From assembly GCF_048892425.1 (NCBI RefSeq), contig NZ_JBLZHU010000004.1:124001-188000 (forward strand): 64,000 nucleotides of DNA, given 5' to 3'. The notes beneath the pieces were generated by a model. That model did no database searches, was not told the DNA's origin, and was given only the letters and a program-made list of their open reading frames with translations. Positions within the stretch are counted from its first letter, which is position 1. Each line of letters starts with the position of its first letter. This DNA is from Pacificispira sp002696645. GTDB lineage: Bacteria; Pseudomonadota; Alphaproteobacteria; UBA8366; Aestuariispiraceae. Positions 44,309-53,732 of this stretch are shown here, in pieces. The translations under genes were made by a program, and so were the position numbers.

Positions 44309-45622
44309 ATGCAAACAACATTCTCAATTGCTCAGCTTGAAGATCCAGACGTCGCGGCGGCGAATGATATTTTGCGGAAATGTGTGCATTGCGGGTTCTG
44401 TACGGCGACCTGTCCGACCTATGTGACGCTGGGGGACGAGTTGGACAGCCCGCGCGGGCGGATTTATCAAATCAAGGATATGTTGGAAGGGGACAAGCCT
44501 GCCTCTTCCTCTCTGGTGAAGCATATTGATCGCTGCCTGAGCTGTCTGAGTTGCATGACGACCTGCCCGTCGGGGGTGCATTACATGCATCTGGTGGATA
44601 TTGCGCGGGCGAAAATCCATGAGACCTATAACCGACCGTTTCAGGATAAATGGCTTCGGCGGATATTGAGCTTCGTGCTGCCGCGCCCCCGTGTGTTTCG
44701 GCTGGCGCTTATCGGGGCCTGGCTGGGCAAGCCTCTGTTGAAAGGGCTGCCGGGTCCGATCGGCGCAATGTTCCGCATGGCACCGGCCTCTATCCCCAAA
44801 CCATCGCCCTGGGATGTGCCCCAAGTGATCCCCGCAGAAGGGCCACGCAAGGGCCGCGTGGCGATGCTGACCGGCTGTGCGCAGCAGGTTTTGCAGCCCC
44901 AGATCAATGAGGCGACGATCCGCCTGCTGACCCGCCATGGCATTGAGGTTGTCGTTGCCCAAGGGGCTGGCTGTTGTGGCGCGCTGGTGCATCATATGGG
45001 CGATACCGATACCAGCCATCAACAGGCCGCCGCCAATATCAAAGCCTGGGCGCGGGAAATGGATGGCGACGGGCTGGATGCCATTGTCATCAATGCGTCG
45101 GGCTGTGGCACGACGGTGAAGGACTATGGCTTCATGTTCCGCACTGATCCAGTAATGCAGGAAGATGCGGCGCGGGTTTCCACCCTGACGAAAGACATCA
45201 CGGAATATCTGACGACACTGACCCTGATGCCAACAACTCGGGATACAGATTTAACGGTCGCCTATCACTCCGCCTGTTCCATGCAGCATGGCCAAAAGAT
45301 CACCGCCCTGCCCAAGGACCTGCTGACACAGGCAGGCTTCAAGGTCGTCAGCCCGGCGGAAGGGCATTTATGTTGCGGTTCTGCCGGAACCTATAACCTG
45401 CTGCAGCCGGAAATGGCCGACACGCTGAAGGCCCGCAAAGTCCGCAATATCGAAAAGACTAAGCCAGATTTGGTTGCAGCGGGTAATATCGGATGCATTC
45501 AGCAGATTGCCAGTGGCACGGATATCCCCATCACGCACACGGTTGAATTGCTGGACTGGGTGACGGGGGGCCCAATGCCGCTTGCCCTGGATGGCAAACT
45601 GCCTGCACGACAATTGCTGTAA
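44309..45622 (+). CDS. glcF: Glycolate oxidase iron-sulfur subunit GlcF
   Basis: This 437-residue subunit passes electrons from the flavin subunits. It has two [4Fe-4S] motifs, CVHCGFCTATCPTY and CLSCLSCMTTCPSG, and two CCG-type domains, AGCCGALVHHMGD and HLCCGSAGTYNLL, as in heterodisulfide-reductase-like proteins. It is the last gene of the operon. The length matches the family. The next gene is convergent after 67 bases and no clear terminator was seen there. Confidence 0.95.
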   Translation: MQTTFSIAQLEDPDVAAANDILRKCVHCGFCTATCPTYVTLGDELDSPRGRIYQIKDMLEGDKPASSSLVKHIDRCLSCLSCMTTCPSGVHYMHLVDIARAKIHETYNRPFQDKWLRRILSFVLPRPRVFRLALIGAWLGKPLLKGLPGPIGAMFRMAPASIPKPSPWDVPQVIPAEGPRKGRVAMLTGCAQQVLQPQINEATIRLLTRHGIEVVVAQGAGCCGALVHHMGDTDTSHQQAAANIKAWAREMDGDGLDAIVINASGCGTTVKDYGFMFRTDPVMQEDAARVSTLTKDITEYLTTLTLMPTTRDTDLTVAYHSACSMQHGQKITALPKDLLTQAGFKVVSPAEGHLCCGSAGTYNLLQPEMADTLKARKVRNIEKTKPDLVAAGNIGCIQQIASGTDIPITHTVELLDWVTGGPMPLALDGKLPARQLL

Positions 45623-45689
45623 CCCGCCCTTAGACAACAATCAATCGCCTGATCGACAAAGACTGTTCCGTTTGAGCCGCGCCGCTGGG

Positions 45690-47378
45690 TCAGGATTGCG
45701 GAATGCCGCCTTGTTGCCAGAACCGGCACATCCGCGCGATGCGGGGATCAGATACCAGCCTGCACCCTGCCAGAAGCCCTTGTGTATCCTCCCCTTTGGC
45801 ATGGGCCAGCTTTATTCGCATCGGATACAATATGTCATTATCCGACCCAAACTCTGCTTCTGCCGCAGCAAGGGTCTTGGTCGCGGCCTTATTATCCTTT
45901 GCCTGAATCTGACGGTCCATCAGCCCCTCATAAATGCGCAAGGGCGCGCCTTCCTGTTTCAAGGCATAGCGTTCGAACCCAATAATCGCCAGATCGTTCT
46001 TGCCCTGCATTTGCCGCAGCGACGAAAAGGCGATGCGACCGAAGGCATTGTTTTCCAACCAGGACGCGCCGGAGACACCGACCTTTGCCTTCGCCAGGAG
46101 AGTATCGACCGTCTCACCATCGCTCAATTCACTCAACGATCCAACGGAGCCTAAAGCATCATGAACTTCTTGTGCTGCCGCGAATGCCGTCAAAGCGGCC
46201 TGCAATTCGCGGTCGGCAACGACTTTTTTGTAATCAGGCAATGGAAATTGCTGATCCAGGCCCAGTTCCAATCGAACTTCTTCGAAGTCGTCATACTTAA
46301 CGAATTCCGAATGGTCCAATAGCATGTCTTTACGCGCATCCGGGCTGGGATGGGATTCTTCCAGACTCTTCGCCAGGCTTTGCGCCATATCGCCACCGAC
46401 ACCTTTAAGGGCATCCATGATTCCATCCTTGCCGCCGCTGACACCCCCTTTGACCAGATCACCGGCAATGCGTTCTTTGTCCTGAGCCAGGGCCAGCACA
46501 CGACTTTCAATTGTCGGCTGGTCCTTTAACTTATCCAGAAATCCACTTGCCCCGGCATACCCTTCGAATCCCGCCCGGGTGGCCAAATGAAGACCGACCA
46601 TATCCGCTTCGTGTTCATCCTGACGACCCCATGAATATTCGAACAACACATCCATCGTGCGGTTAACCATCATCGGCGTCTTCAATTTGGAGGCTGCCTG
46701 AGCATCCGCACCATTATTGTTCAATACATCATCTGCAAGAAAGGCCGCTTCCAGCGCGGTACGGAAAATCCGGTTCCGCTTTTGCGTTGCCTGCCCCCGT
46801 TCATAATGCTTCAGCAGGATATGGCTGTATTCATGGGCAATTGTGAAAGCCAGGATATTCACGGCCTCCGGCGATCCATCAAAGCTTTCCACCGATATCT
46901 CGATCAGACCGTCCCGGTATACTCTGGCATCCCGCCCAGGCTTTGGAACGATCACGACTGTTGCCGGGACCGGATCAAAGGGCGAGCAGGCAACAATGCG
47001 ATCCAAAATCTGATTGGCATAGTCTGTCGCCTTTTGAACCGGCCAAATCCCATATTCGGTTTCGCGAAGCTCCTGCTGACCCAGCGTAAAGTCGGACCGC
47101 AAGGAGGTTTTGGTCGCATCGCACGGGGCTGATGCATCCATCAGGGCCTCGGCATTTTCAACCTCATCCACATCAATGTCGCGTTGACGGGATTGCACCA
47201 GTACCATGGGGTGGATTTCTGGATCTGCGGTATCCCCGAACAGCCCTGCCACGCTGTCGGTAACGCCCTGCATCGCGGAAGACATCGATCCCTCGCCAGA
47301 GCCATTGGTCGTGTTACAGGCTGCCAGGAACCCTACCAGTATCGAAGAATATGCCAGTCGTTGAAAATTGTGCCGCAT
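45690..47378 (-). CDS. M48-family metalloprotease lipoprotein
   Basis: This 562-residue protein has a lipoprotein signal ending in VGFLAAC (lipidated Cys at about 21). The zinc motif is HEYSH in FTIAHEYSHILLKHY, with the third ligand Glu in DEHEADMVGLHLA, typical of M48/BepA-like peptidases. The C-terminal 170 residues look like helical TPR-type repeats (LAIIGFERYALKQEGAPLRI). Likely role: periplasmic quality control at the outer membrane. GGGGGAGG lies 5 bases before ATG 47378. It is the last of a leftward CHASE2/small protein/M48 group. Confidence 0.9.
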   Translation of the reverse strand: MRHNFQRLAYSSILVGFLAACNTTNGSGEGSMSSAMQGVTDSVAGLFGDTADPEIHPMVLVQSRQRDIDVDEVENAEALMDASAPCDATKTSLRSDFTLGQQELRETEYGIWPVQKATDYANQILDRIVACSPFDPVPATVVIVPKPGRDARVYRDGLIEISVESFDGSPEAVNILAFTIAHEYSHILLKHYERGQATQKRNRIFRTALEAAFLADDVLNNNGADAQAASKLKTPMMVNRTMDVLFEYSWGRQDEHEADMVGLHLATRAGFEGYAGASGFLDKLKDQPTIESRVLALAQDKERIAGDLVKGGVSGGKDGIMDALKGVGGDMAQSLAKSLEESHPSPDARKDMLLDHSEFVKYDDFEEVRLELGLDQQFPLPDYKKVVADRELQAALTAFAAAQEVHDALGSVGSLSELSDGETVDTLLAKAKVGVSGASWLENNAFGRIAFSSLRQMQGKNDLAIIGFERYALKQEGAPLRIYEGLMDRQIQAKDNKAATKTLAAAEAEFGSDNDILYPMRIKLAHAKGEDTQGLLAGCRLVSDPRIARMCRFWQQGGIPQS

Positions 47379-47455
47379 CATCGCCTCCCCCAAGTTTACC
47401 CCTATCAAAAATATGCCTGCTGTTCGTCATCAGACGCGCCCCCACAGCAAACTCT

Positions 47456-47908
47456 TCAGCAGGGTGGTTTCGCCCCAGATGTTGAGTAATTTCTTAATCC
47501 CGAAACATCCACCGCCGCGAGATCGCACACGCCACGTTCCAACACGGCATATCGGGGTTTCACATAATACAGGCTGCCGTCTTTGCCTTTGACGGGATAG
47601 AGTCCATCTTTCTGATCTTGCTCAAGAAAAGTGAACGGCAAATCAAATGTATCTTTAGAAAGCTTTTCCGATTTCGCCTCACCATCCTTCACCGCCGGAA
47701 CCGTATCCCGCCTGAAATCTTTGATTGTAATGACGCTTACCTGTTCCTGGGCGAAAGCCGGGCGGGCCTGAAAGGGATGACCCTGAAACAGGATCAGGGC
47801 AGCGAACAAGGCGATCATCACCCCCCTTTGAAAACCGCCAAAAATGCGATTCGGGCCCGGCTTATCGCCTGTAATCGTGTTTTGGACTTCTACGGTATCC
47901 AGTGTCAT
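47456..47908 (-). CDS. Uncharacterised exported or membrane-anchored protein
   Basis: This 150-residue product starts MTLDTVEVQNTITG if ATG 47908 is used; GGAGG lies 7 bases before it. A single hydrophobic segment (GVMIALFAALILFQG at about 30-45) followed by ARPAFAQEQ suggests a signal peptide with a long n-region. The mature part has SVITIKDFRRDTVPAV, a charged middle and GSLYYVKPRYAVLERGVCDL. I do not recognise the family. It sits between the CHASE2 gene and the M48 gene on the same strand, with gaps of 115 and 77 bases, and may share their job. Confidence 0.72.
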   Translation of the reverse strand: MTLDTVEVQNTITGDKPGPNRIFGGFQRGVMIALFAALILFQGHPFQARPAFAQEQVSVITIKDFRRDTVPAVKDGEAKSEKLSKDTFDLPFTFLEQDQKDGLYPVKGKDGSLYYVKPRYAVLERGVCDLAAVDVSGLRNYSTSGAKPPC

Positions 47909-48023
47909 CGTTCTGCCTCCAAACGGTGCAACCATTCGATGAATAGAGAGTAGGGTTAAGCTTTTTAAAACGCAACCGTGTTTGGGTTAAAAATACGAGA
48001 ACAGATGTGCCTGGGCGATTGCA

Positions 48024-49850
48024 CTAGAATTTCTTCATGTTGCTGGGAAAATGTTTTCTGAACAGAATCTTTAACCGGAACCAGCCATGCGCAATGTACC
48101 GGGTGCCAATCATCATGGCGACCACCACGGAAAACAAACCGCCGAAAAACCACATGACCGGTCGCGCGAGGAGGATGCTCTCGGCAAGCGGCAAAATCCC
48201 GCTTAATGCCGCCAAAGACAGGAAATCAACCGGCGCAATTTTCACGCCCCATAAAATGAATGCACTTAACACACCCATCATGGCGACGATAAAAATTGCA
48301 TAATTTAGCCAGGTCCGGGTGTTTTTATGGACTTGAAGCGGTATTTCCCCTCGATCAAAGGCTTCATAGACACCGATCCGAACAGTTGCGAAAAGGGCAA
48401 TGAAAAACCACAACAGCCCTTCCAGCACATGTGTCAGCACATTTCCGTGCTTGAAGTAATCGGTACCATAGGCGGACAGGTTTCTATAGGCGACGGCATG
48501 CAGTGCGACCCCCGGCAGCCTGTCATACAATGTCGTATCGACAATATCGGGATAGGCCTTGATGTAAGCGCCCAGGAAAACCACACGGCCTTCCACCATT
48601 TCAAAAACCTCACCAATCCCTCTTGAGGCAGTTGGCAGCAACCGCTCAGCACGAATTGTCGGGATTGGTCGACATTCCTGGATCGGGCTCTTTTCACCAC
48701 TTTCGAACAGGGAATGATGCAGCATGCCCCCAGCGATGCTCACCGATTGGACGAGCTTCTGATAATTGATGCCCAATATTGATTTCGGTTCTGCAGCATA
48801 GGGACCGCAGTTATCCGTGCTTTGCACAAATTTTTGAAGGGGTGCATAGCCATACGGCCAGCGGATCAACATGCTTTTCTGTAAATCATCCGGGTTCAGC
48901 AAATCCTGGCGGGCAGCGGCTCTGGCGGCTTCATCGGCAAACCGGCCGCATGCTTTGGAATCAGATAAGGGCTTTCCAGGCTCAAGCATGCACAAATCCC
49001 GATAAATCTGTGATGCTGGTGATAAATACGAACCGCCCGGCCCGACCAGCATCGGATACCATCGTTCATTCGGTTCCCACCGCGTAACCGACTGATGGAT
49101 ATAATTGAATTGGGAACCATCTTGATCCGTTTTCATACGATCAAGCGCCGTTTCTTCGCCGGTCCATCTTTCCTCTGCGGCCGCAAAGTAAATCGGCGTT
49201 GTCTTATCAAACTCGGCCAATTGCACGGCCTGTGCCTTATGCACACGCTGACCAAAAGTGTCCAGGCTTAGGTCCCATCGTCGGGGCGCGCCATAGGTTA
49301 TGTCCACCATAATTGCGGCCGGTTCCAGTTCAACCAGCTTGGCAATCAGATAGTCATGGATGCTGTACGCAATCGGCCATACTTCGGTGGGGTTATCGAC
49401 CGGGAACCGGATCATCTGATCATTTTGCGAAAAAGATCCCCCCTGTTGCGACAAGGCCTGCAGGTCGCCAACGCAGGCTTCTTGCGCCATTTGCTTTCCC
49501 CGGCTGGCGCATTGCGGGCGGCAAACCGCCTCTGACTCTGACGTTTTAATTTCACACAGGCGCGTACAGGCTTCCAGGCATTGATTCACCCGAAGGGCCT
49601 TTAAGGTTTCATCTGTGATTTCCACAACGACGGCAGATTCATGATCTTTCTCCCGCCCATCCGGGGGGAAATACGGCGCGGCGATTGAAACGATAATCTC
49701 TTGCGTTTCTTCGTCCAGAGTATCAGACAATCCGAACGGCGAGGCATTAATCAGCCAAAGGCCAACACCCCAGATAAGCACCAGCCTTAATGTGAACAGC
49801 TCAATCTTCTGAGATTTTTGAATGACCCGCCAGATTCTGTTTTCTGTCAT
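48024..49850 (-). CDS. CHASE2-domain membrane sensor without output domain
   Basis: This 608-residue protein has an N-terminal membrane helix (LRLVLIWGVGLWLINAS), a long extracytoplasmic CHASE2 domain and about four C-terminal membrane helices (VLEGLLWFFIALFATV, YAIFIVAMMGVLSAFIL, LAALSGILPLAESILL, FFGGLFSVVVAMMIG). CHASE2 marks include VVVEITDETLKAL, AAIMVDITYGAPRR and RVVFLGAYIKAYPDIVDTTL. A Cys-rich insert (about eight Cys around CLEACTRLCEIKTSESEAVC) likely forms disulfides. No kinase, cyclase or GGDEF follows the helices. ATG 49850 is preferred over 49904, as GGGGATGG precedes it. It heads the three-gene group ending in the M48 protease. Confidence 0.87.
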   Translation of the reverse strand: MTENRIWRVIQKSQKIELFTLRLVLIWGVGLWLINASPFGLSDTLDEETQEIIVSIAAPYFPPDGREKDHESAVVVEITDETLKALRVNQCLEACTRLCEIKTSESEAVCRPQCASRGKQMAQEACVGDLQALSQQGGSFSQNDQMIRFPVDNPTEVWPIAYSIHDYLIAKLVELEPAAIMVDITYGAPRRWDLSLDTFGQRVHKAQAVQLAEFDKTTPIYFAAAEERWTGEETALDRMKTDQDGSQFNYIHQSVTRWEPNERWYPMLVGPGGSYLSPASQIYRDLCMLEPGKPLSDSKACGRFADEAARAAARQDLLNPDDLQKSMLIRWPYGYAPLQKFVQSTDNCGPYAAEPKSILGINYQKLVQSVSIAGGMLHHSLFESGEKSPIQECRPIPTIRAERLLPTASRGIGEVFEMVEGRVVFLGAYIKAYPDIVDTTLYDRLPGVALHAVAYRNLSAYGTDYFKHGNVLTHVLEGLLWFFIALFATVRIGVYEAFDRGEIPLQVHKNTRTWLNYAIFIVAMMGVLSAFILWGVKIAPVDFLSLAALSGILPLAESILLARPVMWFFGGLFSVVVAMMIGTRYIAHGWFRLKILFRKHFPSNMKKF

Positions 49851-49954
49851 CCCATCCCCAAACGCCTTGCCCAATGGCCAGCATACCCAAGACCCCACGC
49901 TCAAAGGGTATCATAGAACAATTTAAAATTAATAGTTAGAAACACACAATTGTC

Positions 49955-50563
49955 CTAATGCCCCTCGATCAAGGCGCGGCATTGGGTATGCAGGCGCTCC
50001 ATCACAGCCGTGTTGCCTGCAAAACTGAGCAAGCCCTGGGCGAAAATATAGGAAAAGAGCAGCAAAGCGCGGGCATTGGCTTCCGCCGGGTCAAATCCCG
50101 CCTGCTGGAACAGGTCCGCCGTATAGGACAGCCTTTGCTGGTCAACAGATTCAACCACGGTTGCTACTTTCGGATCCTGACGCGCCCAAATGCGCATGGC
50201 CAGTTCCAATGAACCCCCGCGGCCCGGACGCTTGGAAGTTGCGACAATATCCAGCATGAACCGGATTTTATCGGCGGGCGAGCCGCCATTCGCTTCCGCC
50301 CGTGTGATCACCAATTGATCATGCCAGCGCAGCAGAATCTCATCCAATAGATCGTTGCGATCCTTAAAATGCCAATAAAAACTGCCCTTGGTAACGCCAA
50401 GCCGTTTTGCCAGGGCTTCGACGTTCAGGGACTTCCAACCACTATCCGAAAGAGTGCTATAGGCCGCCCGTACCCAGTCTTCCTTACGCAACCGAGACTC
50501 TTTCGTCGGACGTTTCATTTCTCTTGAAGCCGCCATCCATTCCCGCTCAATCAAGATTGACAT
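49955..50563 (-). CDS. TetR/AcrR-family transcriptional regulator
   Basis: This up to 202-residue repressor has the N-terminal TetR helix-turn-helix (SLNVEALAKRLGVTKGSFYWHFKDRNDLLDE) split as LNVEALAKRLGVTKGSFYWH then FKDRNDLLDEI, and a variable ligand-binding domain behind it. Internal ATGs at 50536 and 50518 are possible starts. It is divergent from the acyl-CoA ligase gene and almost certainly binds the perfect dyad at 50654-50671 in between. By context its ligand may be an acyl-CoA or an aromatic-CoA. Confidence 0.9.
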   Translation of the reverse strand: MSILIEREWMAASREMKRPTKESRLRKEDWVRAAYSTLSDSGWKSLNVEALAKRLGVTKGSFYWHFKDRNDLLDEILLRWHDQLVITRAEANGGSPADKIRFMLDIVATSKRPGRGGSLELAMRIWARQDPKVATVVESVDQQRLSYTADLFQQAGFDPAEANARALLLFSYIFAQGLLSFAGNTAVMERLHTQCRALIEGH

Positions 50564-50624
50564 TCGGTGTTAATGTTGCGGTGCAACAATAAACCAAGAC
50601 CAAAAATTTCAAAATTCTGCACGC

Positions 50625-50671
50625 TTGACGAACAATAATACCTTCGCTACAAACCATACGCAAGCGTATGG
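50625..50671 (+). promoter_or_regulatory. Promoter and TetR-type operator of the ligase/ABC operon
   Basis: TTGACG (50625-50630) and TACAAA (50648-50653), spaced by 17 bases, form a plausible sigma-70-type promoter. CCATACGC-AA-GCGTATGG (50654-50671) is a perfect 8-2-8 dyad abutting the -10 element. The position and size fit repression by the divergent TetR-family protein. Confidence 0.75.
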
Positions 50672-50826
50672 AGTTTTATCTGTGCTCTGTTAAAGCGAAG
50701 AACTTACGCAATCTATCGTTTTCAGTTTTGATTAAAACAATTAGAATGTTTTGCGTTGAGTGAGCGACCGGATCCAAAGAGATCAAACAGAACGGCGCTA
50801 GCAGGGAACAAGGGAGGATACGACGG

Positions 50827-52881
50827 GTGTTAACCGGGTCGAAAACCTATACGGCTGCACCATTGCCGCCGGCGCCGGATATGCCGGACATTGATGTCTA
50901 TGACACCTTTCCAAAACTGCTGCGCTATAACGCCGTGCGATTGGGTGACCAACCCAGCATGCGCGAGAAAAGTTTCGGCATTTGGCAATCCTGGACGTGG
51001 TCACAGGTCAAGGAAGAAATCTATCGCTACGCCGCAGGGATGAAAGAGCTAGGCGTCCAGCGCGGTGATAAGATTGCGATCATTGGGGATAACCGCCCGC
51101 GCATGTATTGGACCATTTGTATGGCCCAGTGCCTGGGCGCAGTTCCAGTCCCGATCTATCAGGACTCCGTCGCTGAAGAAATTCTGTTTCCCCTGGAACA
51201 TGCCGAAGTCCGTTTCGCCGTCGTCGAGGATCAGGAACAGGTCGATAAGCTGCTGATCATCAAAGATCGCCTGCCGAAGCTGGAAACCATCGTCTATGAC
51301 GAAGAACGCGGAATTCGGGACTATACCGAAACCTTCCTGCACTCCTACCGGGACACACTGGCTTTAGGCGATTTGGCTCTGGCAAAGAATTCATTGCTAA
51401 TTGACGACGAAATTGACCAGGGAACCACCAACGATATCTCCATCATCCCCTATACATCGGGCACGACCGGGAACCCGAAGGGGGTGCTGCTGAGCTATCG
51501 CAATGTGATGCGCGCAGCCTATAACGGGGCGCGGTTCGAAGGGTTAAAATCAACCGATCAAAGCCTAGCCTATCTGCCAATCGCCTGGATTGGGGATCAC
51601 ATATTCAGCTACGGACAGGCCTATATTTGCGGATTCTGCGTTGCCTGTCCGGAAAGCAGCGATACGGTGTTAACCGACCTTCGGGAACTCGGGCCCAGCT
51701 ATTTCTTCGCGCCGCCCCGGATTTTTGAGAACATCCTGACCACCGTGATGATCCGCATGGAAGACGCCAGTGCGATCAAACGTAAGGTCTTCAATTACTT
51801 TATGGATCACGCCCGGCGCGTGGGTGTAAAGATCCTGGATGGTCACACGGTCGGGCTGTGGGACCGGTTTCTGTATGCGCTGGGCGGGGTTCTAGTCTAT
51901 GGGCCATTGAAAAATGTCCTGGGATTCAGCCGGGTCCGGGTCGGCTATACAGCCGGCGAAGCGATTGGCCCGGATATCTTTTCTTTCTATCGCTCCATCG
52001 GTATCAACCTGAAACAGCTTTATGGCTCCACTGAGGCTGCGGTTTTCGTAACCATTCAGCCCAATGGAGAGATTTATGATGACACTGTCGGCACACCCGC
52101 GCCAGAAGTCGAACTGCGCATAGCCGATAATGGCGAAGTGCTGTTTCGCAGTCCGGGCGTTTTTGTTGAATACTTCAAGAATGAGGCCGCAACGAAGGAA
52201 ACCAAAACGGCTGATGGCTGGGTCCATACCGGCGATGCTGGGTTCATGGATGATCGCGGCCACCTGAAGATCATCGACCGCGCCAAGGATGTCGGAAAGC
52301 TGAACAACGGGACATTGTTTGCGCCGAAATACATCGAAAACAAGCTGAAATTCTTCCCCAATATCAAGGAAGTCGTCGCCTTTGGGAATGGTCGGGACTA
52401 CTGCGCCTGTTTCATCAATATCGACCTGGAAGCCGTCGGCAGTTGGGCAGAGCGAAACAACCTCTCTTATGCTTCTTTCCAGGATTTGTCTTCTCGCCGT
52501 GAGGTCTATGACATTATCAAAGGCCATGTGGAACAGGTCAACCGGGACTTGGCACAGGAAGAGATGGTCGCGGGCTCTCAGATCACGCGCTTTCTGTTGC
52601 TGCCCAAGATGCTGGATGCCGATGACGGAGAACTGACCCGCACCAGCAAGGTCCGTCGCAGCTTCATTGCAGAGAAATACGCGTCCCTGATTGATGCCCT
52701 ATATGACCCGTCGGCCAAGACAGGATCAATCAAAAGCGAGATCACGTTCGAGGATGGGCGCAAGGGAATGCTGGAGGCCACCGTCGATATTTATGAGGCG
52801 ACACAGACCCCACCCAGCCATACCTCAACAAAAGTGGCGCAGAGTAAGCGACGTGCCAAAAGGAGATGTCAGGGTGAGTGA
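50827..52881 (+). CDS. AMP-dependent acyl-CoA synthetase (long-chain type)
   Basis: This 684-residue ligase activates a carboxylic acid as acyl-AMP, then acyl-CoA. The phosphate loop is IPYTSGTTGNPKGVLLSY, the adenine/ribose segments are GSTEAAVFVT and HTGDAGFMDDRGHLKIIDR, and catalytic Lys is probably in the late LTRTSKVRRSF. The start is GTG 50827 with GGGAGGAT upstream. It is the first gene of the operon, and the stop overlaps the start of the ABC ATPase gene by 8 bases. The substrate is unknown; FadD-like size and the ABC context suggest a fatty or aromatic acid. Confidence 0.92.
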   Translation: MLTGSKTYTAAPLPPAPDMPDIDVYDTFPKLLRYNAVRLGDQPSMREKSFGIWQSWTWSQVKEEIYRYAAGMKELGVQRGDKIAIIGDNRPRMYWTICMAQCLGAVPVPIYQDSVAEEILFPLEHAEVRFAVVEDQEQVDKLLIIKDRLPKLETIVYDEERGIRDYTETFLHSYRDTLALGDLALAKNSLLIDDEIDQGTTNDISIIPYTSGTTGNPKGVLLSYRNVMRAAYNGARFEGLKSTDQSLAYLPIAWIGDHIFSYGQAYICGFCVACPESSDTVLTDLRELGPSYFFAPPRIFENILTTVMIRMEDASAIKRKVFNYFMDHARRVGVKILDGHTVGLWDRFLYALGGVLVYGPLKNVLGFSRVRVGYTAGEAIGPDIFSFYRSIGINLKQLYGSTEAAVFVTIQPNGEIYDDTVGTPAPEVELRIADNGEVLFRSPGVFVEYFKNEAATKETKTADGWVHTGDAGFMDDRGHLKIIDRAKDVGKLNNGTLFAPKYIENKLKFFPNIKEVVAFGNGRDYCACFINIDLEAVGSWAERNNLSYASFQDLSSRREVYDIIKGHVEQVNRDLAQEEMVAGSQITRFLLLPKMLDADDGELTRTSKVRRSFIAEKYASLIDALYDPSAKTGSIKSEITFEDGRKGMLEATVDIYEATQTPPSHTSTKVAQSKRRAKRRCQGE

Positions 52882-53716
52882 TAGCCTAGCGCAAGAAACC
52901 AATTCCGGCCCATCGCGCAGCGTGCTTGCGCACCAATCACGTATCGGGGACGTCCTTTTGAAGGTCGAGAACATCACGCTGCGCTTTGGCGGGGTGAAGG
53001 CGATCAACGGCGTATCCTTTGACATTCGCAAGGGTGAGGTTCGTTCTATCATCGGGCCGAACGGGGCCGGTAAATCCTCCATGCTGAACTGCATCAACGG
53101 TTTTTATCAGCCGCAGGAAGGATCGATCTGGTATCAGGGTAAAACCTACAGCCCGATGCGTCCCTATGATGCCGCATCCAATGGTATCGCCCGCACATTC
53201 CAGAACATTGCCCTGTTCAAGGGGATGACGACCCTGGACAACATTATGACCGGGCGCATTCTGAAGCAGAAGGCAAGCCTGCTGGAACAGGCGTTTTACA
53301 TCGGACGCGGCCGGTCTGAGGAAATTGAGCACCGGGAATTTGTCGAAGACATTATCGACTTCCTGGAGATCCAATCGATCCGCAAGACACCCGTCGGGCG
53401 CCTGCCTTATGGCCTGCAAAAGCGGGTTGAATTGGGCCGCGCCCTGGCAGCCGAGCCAACACTGTTGCTGTTGGATGAGCCAATGGCCGGGATGAATGTT
53501 GAAGAAAAAGAGGACATGTCCCGTTTCATCATCGATGTGAACGATCACTTTGGCACGACCATCGCGCTGATCGAACACGATATGGGCGTCGTCATGGACC
53601 TGTCGGACCGGGTTGTGGTTCTGGACTATGGGTCGCTGTTGGCAGATGGAACCCCCGATGAGGTCCGGGGCAATCAGGCAGTTATCGACGCCTATCTGGG
53701 CGTGGCGCACGACTGA
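52874..53716 (+). CDS. LivG-like ABC transporter ATP-binding protein
   Basis: This 280-residue ATPase has Walker A GPNGAGKSSMLN, the signature region GRLPYGLQKRVELG (degenerate, as usual for LivG, with LPYGLQKR), Walker B LLLLDEPMAG and the switch His in LIEHDMGVV. The Q-loop region is ARTFQNIALFKGMT. The start is GTG 52874 because AAGGAG lies 8 bases upstream, even though the frame is open to 52691 inside the ligase gene. It is the first of five branched-chain-type importer genes. Confidence 0.93.
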   Translation: MSDSLAQETNSGPSRSVLAHQSRIGDVLLKVENITLRFGGVKAINGVSFDIRKGEVRSIIGPNGAGKSSMLNCINGFYQPQEGSIWYQGKTYSPMRPYDAASNGIARTFQNIALFKGMTTLDNIMTGRILKQKASLLEQAFYIGRGRSEEIEHREFVEDIIDFLEIQSIRKTPVGRLPYGLQKRVELGRALAAEPTLLLLDEPMAGMNVEEKEDMSRFIIDVNDHFGTTIALIEHDMGVVMDLSDRVVVLDYGSLLADGTPDEVRGNQAVIDAYLGVAHD

Positions 53717-53732
53717 TGCGAGGGGGATCGGT

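Noticed and set aside
48037..48303. Open frame opposite the CHASE2 gene
   Set aside because: It is a shadow of the membrane-helix region, with no independent support.
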